DNA of 37,857 nt from Tritrichomonas foetus. Taxonomy: Eukaryota; Parabasalia; Tritrichomonadida; Tritrichomonadidae. Both the position numbers and the translations under genes were made by a program. Positions within the stretch are counted from its first letter, which is position 1, and the number at the start of each line of letters is the position of its first letter. The stretch lies in contig MLAK01000335.1 in NCBI GenBank assembly GCA_001839685.1, positions 84,452-122,308 on the forward strand, given 5' to 3'. The notes below the pieces were generated by a model. The model saw nothing but the letters and a program-made list of their open reading frames with translations, made no database searches and was not told the DNA's origin. This document shows, piece after piece, positions 20,699 through 29,291 of the stretch.

Positions 20699-20770
20699 TC
20701 TAATTGAGAGGATTTCAATTTTTCTGAGAAATATTGAATCATTCATTCATTCTTTTTTTGTTAATAAAAT

Positions 20771-20828
20771 ATTGAATATGCTTATTCAATTAATGCATAA
20801 GGGATGTTCTCACTGAGAACTTCTCAGT
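20771..20828. promoter_or_regulatory. Two perfect palindromes upstream of the tetraspanin gene
   Basis: ATTGAATA-tgct-TATTCAAT (20771-20790) and ACTGAGAA-c-TTCTCAGT (20812-20828) are perfect 8-bp inverted repeats 22 bases apart, about 85-140 bases upstream of the tetraspanin ATG. They could be protein-binding sites or chance AT-rich palindromes. The second is less AT-rich than its surroundings. Confidence 0.35.
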
Positions 20829-21809
20829 TGTTACTGTGTGTTTACATGATATCATATCTCATGATTTATTTTCAAGGAATAGCGTGCTACTAAATTATCT
20901 ATCTGGAAAATGAGAAAGACAGTCACATAAAAAAGATATTTTTTGGCATTTAGGAGAAACTTTTTCTGATAGATAATATGAAAAGAAAGAGTTTTCACAT
21001 ATTGTTACAAATTACGTCACAAAATGATATTACATTTAGTAACGATCGCAACTTTGATATTACAAATATCAGTTGAAAATGTACTGCTTTGGGTGTAAAG
21101 TGATCCTCAATAACGGGTTAATTCAGAAAATTCTATACATCAAAGAAAAAAAATACCTCAAAATTCTATGATCAGAAAAACTTTCATTCAAAGGGTTTGA
21201 GTAAGAATACTTTACAACGGGAGGGTTTAGAAAAACAATTTGACCCAGAATTAACCTTTAATTTTAGAATTAATTACTTTTTCTAAACAAATATTTTTGT
21301 GTAGAAATATTATTTTGAATGTGTTTTCGCATTTTTATTTCATTTGATGAATTCTTATAATTACACATGGTTAGCCGAAGATCTCGAGTAAAAATGATCC
21401 TTCCAAGTGTTTTTAACTCAATTAAATTTCTAATTTGTCCAATTTCGTGAATTATGATCATTGCAATTCTATATCCTTAAAAATCATCTAAATAATACAA
21501 GGAAAGGTCTTTCATTATACACTTGAGAGTTATTTGATACGGAAGTACATGATTGGGCTGAAGAGAAAATTCTTTTCTATTTTATTTGATTTTTATCGAG
21601 AAATTCATTCATATATTTGTTCGAAATTAGAGAAAGAAGCATTGCCTATATTCCTTCTCATAGAAAATCTGATTATTCTTTGGAGACTCTTTTGAGAGAA
21701 ATGCATGAATGAGAATAATAGCAACATCATCATAATCAAAGCAAATAATTTAAAAATAGTATTATTTTAATGTGCTATTAACAGGTATTTAAAAAAAATC
21801 TAGTATGCT
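20829..21809. other. Intergenic spacer without a convincing gene
   Basis: A 63-codon minus-strand frame (21270-21461) begins MIIIHEIGQIRN, which recalls a HExxH zinc-protease motif but lacks the second histidine and any supporting domain. I leave it uncalled. The remainder is AT-rich and featureless. Confidence 0.45.
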
Positions 21810-24635
21810 TCAAACATTTTCTGCATTTTCTTTTGATATTGATTGGAGTTCCTCAAATCGTTTTTGAATGATGCCAAAGTCTTGCGATTGAAGGTTATTA
21901 AACAATTTAAACTTAGCTTTGTGAATTTTTTCGATGATATCGGAAAAAGTTGGTCTTTGACGAGGATTAAAATATGTACATGAAAGAACCAATGTTTTAA
22001 GAACAGGTGTCACCTTTTCATTATTTGGAATTGGAATTGGTTTTCTATTTAGTTTATCTATAATTTTGAACATTGGAAGTTCACCAGTCGCCATATAAAG
22101 CAAAATAATTCCAAATGCATACACATCAATTGAACAGTTATAATCGTTTTCTTCATTGATTACTTCTGGTGGATTAAACAACCAGTTATAACCACTAGAA
22201 ATAAAAGTTTTAGTTGATGTGTCACTATCATCACGAGCTGCACCAAGATCAGATATTTTCGCTCTATGATTTTTAAGATCTAATAAGATATTCAATGGTT
22301 TGATATCACGATGGATCAAACCATTAAAATGAACATATTCCATACCAAATGCAATATCAAGCACGTAAAGAACTTTATCAACTGGTGATATTGGATTCTT
22401 TTTATCTTGGAGTAAACTTTCAAGATCACAATCAAGAAGTTCAAGAAACAGTTGTCCTGTATTAAAATGAATTCCATGGACTGAAACTATACAAGGATGG
22501 TTTAAATATTTTAAGATTTCAAATTCTTTCATTAGACTCAATTGTGCAGTGAAAGTTTTAACGGCAAATAATTCTCCAGTAGTTTTATTTCGATATTTGT
22601 CAACTGTTCCTTGGCCACCATGACCAATAGACTCAACCATATCATAGTTTTTATATTGCTCTTCATCAATATATATGATTTCGTTTTCATTCACATCATC
22701 TACTTTTTGAGGTTCATCTTTAGTTTCTAATTCAATTTTTTCATCTTTATTGTCTTTTTTGATATCCAATTGTCGTTTAGAAACTGGTTTTGGTTGTTCT
22801 ATTTTAAAACTTAGCGAAGATTTGTAGGTTGATCCATCATCATTATTTTTGGTGTTTCTTGATTGAGCTTGATCGTTAGATGTTGGTGGAATCAAGATTG
22901 GTTTTATATTTTTGGTTTGTGATGTCAATAGTTTTGGTGGAATGAACATTAATTTTAGTGGACATACATTTTTCTCAAAATTAGCTTTATTAGACTTATC
23001 TGAGAAAATAATGTAATAAAGATTATTGAATTTGAAATACAAATAAAGAGGACCATATTTTTTGCTTACATTATTCATTATTAGCTTATTTTTATTCTTT
23101 TGAGTTTGCTTGATCGAAAAAATAGAGAATTCTTCAAGGTGAGAAGAAATTTCATCAGGAAGTAGTTTTGTAAAAGTTTCGACTATATATTTTTGAATAG
23201 GTTCTGTTGGTAAAAATTGAAATTCACCTAAAAAGGCAAATGAGTTGTAAAAAGGATTTTCATTTAAAAATTTTTGAAATTTTTGTTTAAATAATTGAAA
23301 TGGAAGAGATCTTTTATAATCCAAAATTGCATAAAAAGTGGTGGGGAAAATAGATTGGTTATCTCCAAGATGATTTTTATAATATTTTTGTTTTATTAAT
23401 GCTTTAACTTCTTTCTTAATTAACAGTTCATCTTTTTGATCAATAGAAATGAAATCAGTAATGACACAGACATGAAAATCGTTAGATTGGCTTAAATATT
23501 GACTTACTGTATTAATATTTGCGTTATTAACATCCCAAAAAGTGATTGGAAGGAGTACTCTTTGAGATGATTTAAAGAGAAAACATTTATTCGAATTGGA
23601 ATGATCAAGTAAGTAATATATTGAAAGTTCAGGTGATTTGAACGAAATTATAATTGAGAAGTCACTATCATCAATTGATTTGATTTCATACAATTCACCA
23701 TAATTTTTTTCGAGTTCGTTTCGTTGTGAATTAAGAAATTTTTGTTTTGAATCAATATTTGGAAATGCTTGATTGCCAAATGATAATATAATTCTTGCAG
23801 ATGTAATTATATCAAAAGAAGAATTATCAAGATACCAAACAGCTGAAACAATATCTTTTGAATATATTGCTAAATTGAAATTTCGAATGATTAATTTCGC
23901 ATTTTCGAGTTTATCAAGAACCAAAATATTCATTTGGTTGATTTTATAATAAGAAATATTCTTTAAGTCGATTGTCTCACAGTATTGACCAATAATATCA
24001 AAGAGAATTTGTTTAGTGAATTTATTATTTCGCGTGTCAGAAATGGAAATAATAGGAAGATCAAAAATGTTATCTGAGCAGCACATTGGCAAACAATCTA
24101 GAAGAGGAAATGAGTTCAAGAATGAATAAATCAAAGATCTCATGCTTGCACTTTTACAAGGCAAGATGAAACAAAAATCTTTAGATTCTGGAGAAATGTC
24201 TGGAATTTCTTGATCATCTCCAAGAAACCGTTGAAGGAATTTTGAAAAATAATATTTTTTCTGTTCAAAAGTTTCTGGATTTAAAAATGGTGGAATTCTT
24301 GTGATGAATAGTTGCTTCCCGAAAACTTTCTCTTCTTCAACACCACGAATATGCACATTTCTAGCATCTTTTGTAAATGTAACAAGTTGAGCTTTTAAGT
24401 CTTTAATTGTCAAATCATTGACAATTTTCATAAATGCAAGGTTGTTTGGAAATAATGGATTTTTGTTTTGAGCCCACTCCAAAGAAACGCAAAAGTTTTG
24501 TGGTAATTTACTTTTCAGGAATTGCAAAGTGCTGATTTCCAAATCTTTCAGAAAGAAAAGGTGATACTTGCGTTTAATTGATTTTATAGTCTGTTTCTGA
24601 GGCCGGGAATTCGGGGGGATGAATTTTAAACTCAT
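21810..24635 (-). CDS. Protein kinase (TKL-like) with a long N-terminal region of putative RRM-like modules
   Basis: A 941-residue protein. The C-terminal kinase domain (about 665-915) is complete: glycine loop GHGGQGTV (671-678), lysine K693 in FAVK, catalytic HRDIKPLN (D777, N782), DLG instead of DFG (796-798), PPE for the APE motif (822-824) and a C-lobe arginine in PRQRPTF. It should be active and resembles the expanded TKL/tyrosine-kinase-like set of trichomonads, probably phosphorylating Ser/Thr. Residues 570-655 are a polar linker rich in K, D and E. Residues 20-555 show no named domain, but a strand-helix-strand-strand-helix pattern recurs about six times (near 23-98, 107-178, 193-262, 280-354, 385-457 and 464-555), as in RRM or other ferredoxin-like folds. 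That fold is my inference from pattern alone. The start is the first ATG; TCATA lies directly before it. The stop is TGA. Confidence 0.92.
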   Translation of the reverse strand: MSLKFIPPNSRPQKQTIKSIKRKYHLFFLKDLEISTLQFLKSKLPQNFCVSLEWAQNKNPLFPNNLAFMKIVNDLTIKDLKAQLVTFTKDARNVHIRGVEEEKVFGKQLFITRIPPFLNPETFEQKKYYFSKFLQRFLGDDQEIPDISPESKDFCFILPCKSASMRSLIYSFLNSFPLLDCLPMCCSDNIFDLPIISISDTRNNKFTKQILFDIIGQYCETIDLKNISYYKINQMNILVLDKLENAKLIIRNFNLAIYSKDIVSAVWYLDNSSFDIITSARIILSFGNQAFPNIDSKQKFLNSQRNELEKNYGELYEIKSIDDSDFSIIISFKSPELSIYYLLDHSNSNKCFLFKSSQRVLLPITFWDVNNANINTVSQYLSQSNDFHVCVITDFISIDQKDELLIKKEVKALIKQKYYKNHLGDNQSIFPTTFYAILDYKRSLPFQLFKQKFQKFLNENPFYNSFAFLGEFQFLPTEPIQKYIVETFTKLLPDEISSHLEEFSIFSIKQTQKNKNKLIMNNVSKKYGPLYLYFKFNNLYYIIFSDKSNKANFEKNVCPLKLMFIPPKLLTSQTKNIKPILIPPTSNDQAQSRNTKNNDDGSTYKSSLSFKIEQPKPVSKRQLDIKKDNKDEKIELETKDEPQKVDDVNENEIIYIDEEQYKNYDMVESIGHGGQGTVDKYRNKTTGELFAVKTFTAQLSLMKEFEILKYLNHPCIVSVHGIHFNTGQLFLELLDCDLESLLQDKKNPISPVDKVLYVLDIAFGMEYVHFNGLIHRDIKPLNILLDLKNHRAKISDLGAARDDSDTSTKTFISSGYNWLFNPPEVINEENDYNCSIDVYAFGIILLYMATGELPMFKIIDKLNRKPIPIPNNEKVTPVLKTLVLSCTYFNPRQRPTFSDIIEKIHKAKFKLFNNLQSQDFGIIQKRFEELQSISKENAENV

Positions 24636-24640
24636 TATGA

Positions 24641-25075
24641 CGAAAAATAAAATTTTGACTTGGAAATAACTTTTTCAATGCAAATCTAAATTTGGGCAAC
24701 CACATCACAAAAATTTTTGTCACATGTAGTAAATCACAAGTAAGTGAAAATTCTTGTTATTATCGAATATTAAAACTGTAAAGTTAGAATTTCCTTGTTA
24801 ATAAAGAAATATATTTCCTCCAGCAAAACACATTTTCTTATGATTGAGTTACATTGCTCAATTTGTTCTGAGATTAGATATGTAGAGTAAAAGGAAAAAT
24901 CAAGGCGAAAAGTATGGTAATGTTGTGGATGTTCATCATACAAAGTACATTCATCAATTTTTGTCAAAAAAACTATCTTCATATTAGATGACTAATTCGT
25001 TTTAGAATAGAAAAAGTAAATAAAGAAGAATTAATTAATTTGTATATTTAGTGAAAGCGGAAATGTTTACATCTT
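24641..25075. other. Intergenic spacer, nothing convincing
   Basis: It separates the kinase start from the HSP90 stop. A 70-codon minus-strand frame (24770-24982) has no recognisable motif and its composition follows the AT content. Confidence 0.45.
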
Positions 25076-25079
25076 TTTA
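25076..25079 (-). terminator. UAAA poly(A) signal overlapping the HSP90 stop
   Basis: The stop TAA runs into further adenines (TAAAAAG), so the stop itself supplies the UAAA signal. A second TAAA follows within 15 nt. Confidence 0.55.
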
Positions 25080-27209
25080 GTCGACATCATCGAATTTCTG
25101 GAGGTCGGCTGTATCGGCTGAAGCGCTAGCGTCAGCGGCTGGTGTTGGTTCGACGATTGGTGGGAGTTCTTCAAGTTGGTCAGCAACATCGAGAGCGACG
25201 GCAACCATTCTGTTGATGCGGCTTGAGAATCCAGCTGGATTGACGAGTGTGAAGCCAGATGAAAGGAGGGCTGTATCCCAAAGCATTGAGAGCATGTCTT
25301 TGGCTGTCTTGTCGTTTTCGTCAGTTTCGAGTTGGTTGGAAAGCTTGACGATAACTGGGTGCTTGCAGTTGATTTCGAGTGTCTTCTTTGGTTGCATGTA
25401 TGATGACATTGTTGTATCACGGAGAGCTTGAGCGTTCATCAAACGTTGGAAGTTAGCTGTCCAGCCATATTCACCAGTAACGATGACACATGGTGTGACA
25501 ACGAGTCTCTTTGAAACGATGACCTTTTCGCAGTCAGAGCCAAGGATATCCTTGATCTTCTTGCATGTTGGTTCGAACTTGGTCTTGAGTTCCTCGAATT
25601 CTGTCTTTTCTTCTTCAGTTTCGTCGATTTCGCAGTTTTCTTTTGTGATGCAGATGAGTTTGTGGTCGGAGTAGTCCTTGAGTTGTTGGAAGCAGTATTC
25701 ATCGATTGGGTCGACGAGGAAGAGAACTTCGATTCCCTTTTGGCGGAAGTATTCGAGCATTGGTGAGTTCATGACGGCTTCTTTGCTTTCGCCTGAGATC
25801 CAGTAGATACCCTTTTGGTTCTCCTTCATCCTCTCAACATATTCATCGAGTGATGTGAGTTCTTCTGGGGATTGTGTGGAGTTGAAGCGGAGGAGCTTGG
25901 CAAGCTTTGGACGGTTTGTAGAATCTTCGTGGATACCAAGTTTGATGTTCTTTGAGAATTGTTCATAGAAGATCTTGAAGTCATCCTTCTTTTCGGCGAT
26001 TTCGTTGAAGAGTTCGAGGGCACGCTTGACGATGTTCTTCTTGATGAGCTTGATGATACGGTTCTGTTGGAGGGTTTCACGGGAGATGTTAAGTGGAAGA
26101 TCGTCTGAGTCAACGATACCCTTGAGGAAGTTGAGCCATTCTGGGATGAGGTCTTCGCAGTTGTCCATAACGAAGACACGGCGGACGTAGAGCTTGATGT
26201 TGTTCAACTTCTTCTTTGGTTCGAAGAGGTCATATGGAGCGCGGCGTGGGACGAAGAGGAGAACTGTGAAGTTGACATCACCTTCTGTGCGGAAGTGCTT
26301 GACGGCAAGGTGCTTCTCCCAGTCGTTTGAGATTGACTTGTAGAAGTCGGCGTATTCGTCTTCAGTGATTTCTGATGGCTGACGAAGCCAGAGTGGCTTT
26401 TGCTTGTTGATGACTTCCCACTCGTGTTCGATTCTTGTGATCTTCTTCTTCTTCTTCTCGTCCTTCTTTTCATCCTCGTCCTTGACTTCTTCGATTTTGT
26501 CTTCGCCTTCTTCTTCGACCTTCTTTTCGCCTTCGTCTTCATCGTCTGTGACCTCTTCTTCCTTTGTCTTTTCTTCGTAGAGGGAGATTGGATATCCGAT
26601 GAATTCGGAGTGCTTCTTGATGAGGTCCTTGAGGCGCTTCTCTTCGAGGAATTCTGTCATATCCTCCTTGAGGTAGAGATCGATTCGTGTACCGCGGATG
26701 AGATCTTCGCCGGTTGTGTCACGGCGGATTGTGAAGTTTTGGCCTGCTTCGGATTCCCAGATGTACTGATCGTCGTCTGGGTGGTGGGATGTGACAGCGA
26801 CCTTGTCGGCGACAAGGAAGGCTGAGAAGAAACCGACACCGAATTGACCAATGAGGGAAAGATCTGCTCCTTCTTCGATGGCTTGCATGAATTGACGAGT
26901 TCCTGATCGTGCGATTGTACCAAGGTTGTTGATGAGGTGTGATTTGGTCATACCGATACCTGAATCGATGATTGATAAAACTTTGTTTTCCTTATCTGGA
27001 AGGATCTTGATGAAAAGTTCTTTTTGTTCACCGAGGCGTTCTGGGTTCTTGAGGGATTCATAACGGATCTTGTCGCAAGCATCGGAAGCGTTGGAAATCA
27101 ATTCACGAAGGAAGATTTCTTTGTTTGTGTAGAAAGCATTGATGATGAGGCTCATCAATTGGTTAATTTCGGCTTGAAATTCAAAGTTTTCAACTTCTTC
27201 ACCGCTCAT
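25077..27209 (-). CDS. HSP90: Cytosolic heat shock protein 90
   Basis: A 710-residue ATP-dependent chaperone. The N-terminal ATPase domain has the catalytic glutamate E36 in [18 protein letters not shown] with the adenine-binding D82, and [16 protein letters not shown] highly charged linker of E, D and K (about 212-257) follows, then the middle domain with the ATP-contacting loop [10 protein letters not shown], and the C-terminal dimerisation domain. It ends in KFDDVD, whereas cytosolic HSP90s usually end in MEEVD, the docking site for TPR co-chaperones; the charge pattern is kept but not the exact peptide. There is no ER or mitochondrial signal. The frame stays open another 33 codons upstream, but that extension opens at TTG, is unlike the family, and lies across the initiator motif, so I start at 27209. 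Codons are G/C-rich like those of the peroxiredoxin gene, which suggests abundant expression. Confidence 0.97.
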   Translation of the reverse strand: MSGEEVENFEFQAEINQLMSLIINAFYTNKEIFLRELISNASDACDKIRYESLKNPERLGEQKELFIKILPDKENKVLSIIDSGIGMTKSHLINNLGTIARSGTRQFMQAIEEGADLSLIGQFGVGFFSAFLVADKVAVTSHHPDDDQYIWESEAGQNFTIRRDTTGEDLIRGTRIDLYLKEDMTEFLEEKRLKDLIKKHSEFIGYPISLYEEKTKEEEVTDDEDEGEKKVEEEGEDKIEEVKDEDEKKDEKKKKKITRIEHEWEVINKQKPLWLRQPSEITEDEYADFYKSISNDWEKHLAVKHFRTEGDVNFTVLLFVPRRAPYDLFEPKKKLNNIKLYVRRVFVMDNCEDLIPEWLNFLKGIVDSDDLPLNISRETLQQNRIIKLIKKNIVKRALELFNEIAEKKDDFKIFYEQFSKNIKLGIHEDSTNRPKLAKLLRFNSTQSPEELTSLDEYVERMKENQKGIYWISGESKEAVMNSPMLEYFRQKGIEVLFLVDPIDEYCFQQLKDYSDHKLICITKENCEIDETEEEKTEFEELKTKFEPTCKKIKDILGSDCEKVIVSKRLVVTPCVIVTGEYGWTANFQRLMNAQALRDTTMSSYMQPKKTLEINCKHPVIVKLSNQLETDENDKTAKDMLSMLWDTALLSSGFTLVNPAGFSSRINRMVAVALDVADQLEELPPIVEPTPAADASASADTADLQKFDDVD

Positions 27210-27231
27210 TTTTGTCGAGTTTAAAAAAAAA

Positions 27232-27238
27232 AAAGTGA
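27232..27238 (-). promoter_or_regulatory. Initiator (Inr) that decides the HSP90 start
   Basis: The sense strand reads TCACTTT followed by a run of T. Transcription from A 27236 gives a 27-nt leader to the ATG at 27209 and excludes the longer upstream frame. Confidence 0.7.
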
Positions 27239-28060
27239 TGTGACTTCTCCAAAATGGCAGATTCAATGAAAATTTCCTCTTAATGGCGAATTTTAGGTGT
27301 TCGACCAATTACTGATTAAATAGCCGAACATTTACTTTCAGAATAATTAAATGATAGATACAAAATCTTCACTTTTTCGAGACCTATCGGGCTGCAATCT
27401 CTGAATTTTAAAATCAGAACAAAGAAACGACCGTTAATTTCCAAGAAAGTTTTTCTCTGGGAGAGCCATTCTGTCTTCTTTTTTTGGATTTTTCAGGGAA
27501 ATATGATGAAACAGTACGATTAATTAAAATAATGTTTAATGAAACTTGATCTATTGATTCTAGAAAAAAAAGCGAAATGATGAAAGTTGTTATGAAATTA
27601 CCTGAGCCAAATTGAGTACCATCATATAGTTACACTTTTAGATAATCTTCAGAGATTCTATTTTCTTCATATCTTCAAGGTTAAAAGAAAGATTAAATAA
27701 TCTCGATAAAAAAATATTATTTATCTAATAAATATAAGAAAACAAACCATATCTTCTTAAGCATTTTTTAGTTATCTATTGATTAATAATCTAGAACCAA
27801 AAAGGGAAAAAACGTCAAGTTAGAAAAAAACGAAACTTTTTGATTTACATCCAAAAAGTCAATGATTGTGAGCTTAATTAGCCTAAGTAAAAAAATGCAA
27901 CAAAGTTACAAAAATTTACGTGTCATATTAGTTTTAGAGAATATATAGGACGAATAGAATCAAATTTAAAATTTAAATTATCAAGAAATTCGAAAAAAAT
28001 AAGATTTATTAATATTATATTTTTGGTTGAATTTATACAAAGTATAGCTTTTATATAAAG
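27239..28060. other. HSP90 upstream region, no gene
   Basis: About 0.8 kb of AT-rich sequence between HSP90 and the RING-UBR gene. A second CACTTTTT lies near 27371. I could not make out a clean array of GAA/TTC heat-shock elements. No coding potential was seen. Confidence 0.45.
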
Positions 28061-28777
28061 TCACTTTTTGATATTACTTTTCATACAAAGACAATTTTTA
28101 TTTCCCGATCCACAATCACAATAACAACTCTCGCAAATTCCAGCAAATATGACATTATGATTCTTGTGACAAATTCTTGCACATGACTGGCAGCATCCCA
28201 AATCACCTGTTAAAAAGCAAGTCTTGCAGTGATACCATCTTTGCCTGACATAATTTTTCCCGTGGATTCGGATTGTGCACTTTCCTGCATTTTTGTCATT
28301 AATACATTTACATTCAACATCACAGCCCATTGATCCACAATCACAGTAGCCTTTTGTGATTTTATAAAAAGACGTATTATGGCCAGCATGACATATTCTC
28401 ACGCATGCTTCACAAATCACATCACGATCAGTAATTCCACAAGTGCGACAATGATAAAATCTTTGCTCTTTATCAGGATCACCATTCACAAAAGTACAAA
28501 CAGTGACTGGCATAGAACTCGGCGGGTCAATTTCAGGGTCAATCTTCATAGTTTTATGTGCATGCTCGACAAGTGAAATCAAAGAATAATTTTCAATTGA
28601 ACCTTCACTTTTTTTATTACATAATGGACACTTTGAGAGAGCGGGAAGACACTCAGAGCAAACCGTATGGCCACATGATTTGAAAACCATTGGAAGTCGT
28701 CCTGGACCTGACATTACAAGATAGCATACTGGACATGAAATCAACTCGATTAGTTTTGAGTCCGTATCAGCTGTCAT
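28061..28777 (-). CDS. Small RING finger protein with two tandem UBR boxes (putative ubiquitin E3 ligase)
   Basis: A 238-residue, very cysteine-rich protein. Residues 15-53 form a complete C3HC4 RING: C15, C18, C35, H37, C40, C43, C50, C53 (CPVC...CGHTVCSEC...CPLC). Two UBR-box-like zinc domains follow, at about 94-157 and 167-231. Each has the pattern YHC(R/K)TC, then a C-x2-C pair, then CH..HN and a final CDCG. UBR boxes in UBR1-type N-recognins bind basic N-terminal residues of degradation substrates, and RING domains recruit ubiquitin E2 enzymes, so a substrate-recognising E3 role is likely but inferred. The family's usual proteins are several times larger. I start at the ATG at 28777 because the upstream extension opens at TTG, not ATG. 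No signal peptide is present. The stop is TGA with TATAAA downstream. Confidence 0.87.
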   Translation of the reverse strand: MTADTDSKLIELISCPVCYLVMSGPGRLPMVFKSCGHTVCSECLPALSKCPLCNKKSEGSIENYSLISLVEHAHKTMKIDPEIDPPSSMPVTVCTFVNGDPDKEQRFYHCRTCGITDRDVICEACVRICHAGHNTSFYKITKGYCDCGSMGCDVECKCINDKNAGKCTIRIHGKNYVRQRWYHCKTCFLTGDLGCCQSCARICHKNHNVIFAGICESCYCDCGSGNKNCLCMKSNIKK

Positions 28778-29291
28778 ATATATGTAATTTGAGAAATGGC
28801 AGAATATTTTGTTGGCTATATATACACTCAAAAAGTCAGTAAGCCAACTTTTTCATAAAGTCAACCACTTTTCAATAGTATTTATTTCGAAATTGAATAT
28901 TTTGAAAAAATTGAAATTAAACTTTGCCAATACAAAGCAATATAAGACGATTAAGGAGTTTCATATGTTCTTTCATATTCATCTAGAACGTACGTGAACC
29001 TCGATTTTAATGTTATCCTTAGATGTTTGGTTTATATGTTTCCTATCAAAATTCATTCAAAAATCTATTCTGCCAATATCTTATCTCACTTTACCAAAAA
29101 TAATATAGTCATCTAATTATAATATATGCCATGGAAAAAATTCTAAATAATATTTTTCGAACAGAATTTAGTTGGATAGATTCAAAACCCAAGTTAACTA
29201 TATATTTATTAACTATACACAAAAGACACTTTTCGAAATTCACCTATGAAAGGCCAATACGTTTCTAGTTCCCTTTTTCCTCTCTTTCCTG
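28778..29291. promoter_or_regulatory. Divergent intergenic region, RING-UBR / helical-protein genes
   Basis: Holds the 5' sides of two outward-facing genes. No clean TCA(C/T)(T/A)TT initiator is seen close to either start. A pyrimidine tract (TTCCCTTTTTCCTCTCTTTCC) lies directly upstream of the ATG at 29292. No other structure was noticed. Confidence 0.35.

Noticed and set aside
21270..21461. Short frame with HEIGQ resembling a zinc-metalloprotease motif
   Set aside because: The motif lacks the second histidine, the frame is only 63 codons and nothing around it continues a protease domain.
26400..26825. 141-codon plus-strand frame opposite HSP90, hydrophobic and valine/leucine-rich
   Set aside because: It is the antisense of the charged E/D/K linker region and has no independent support.
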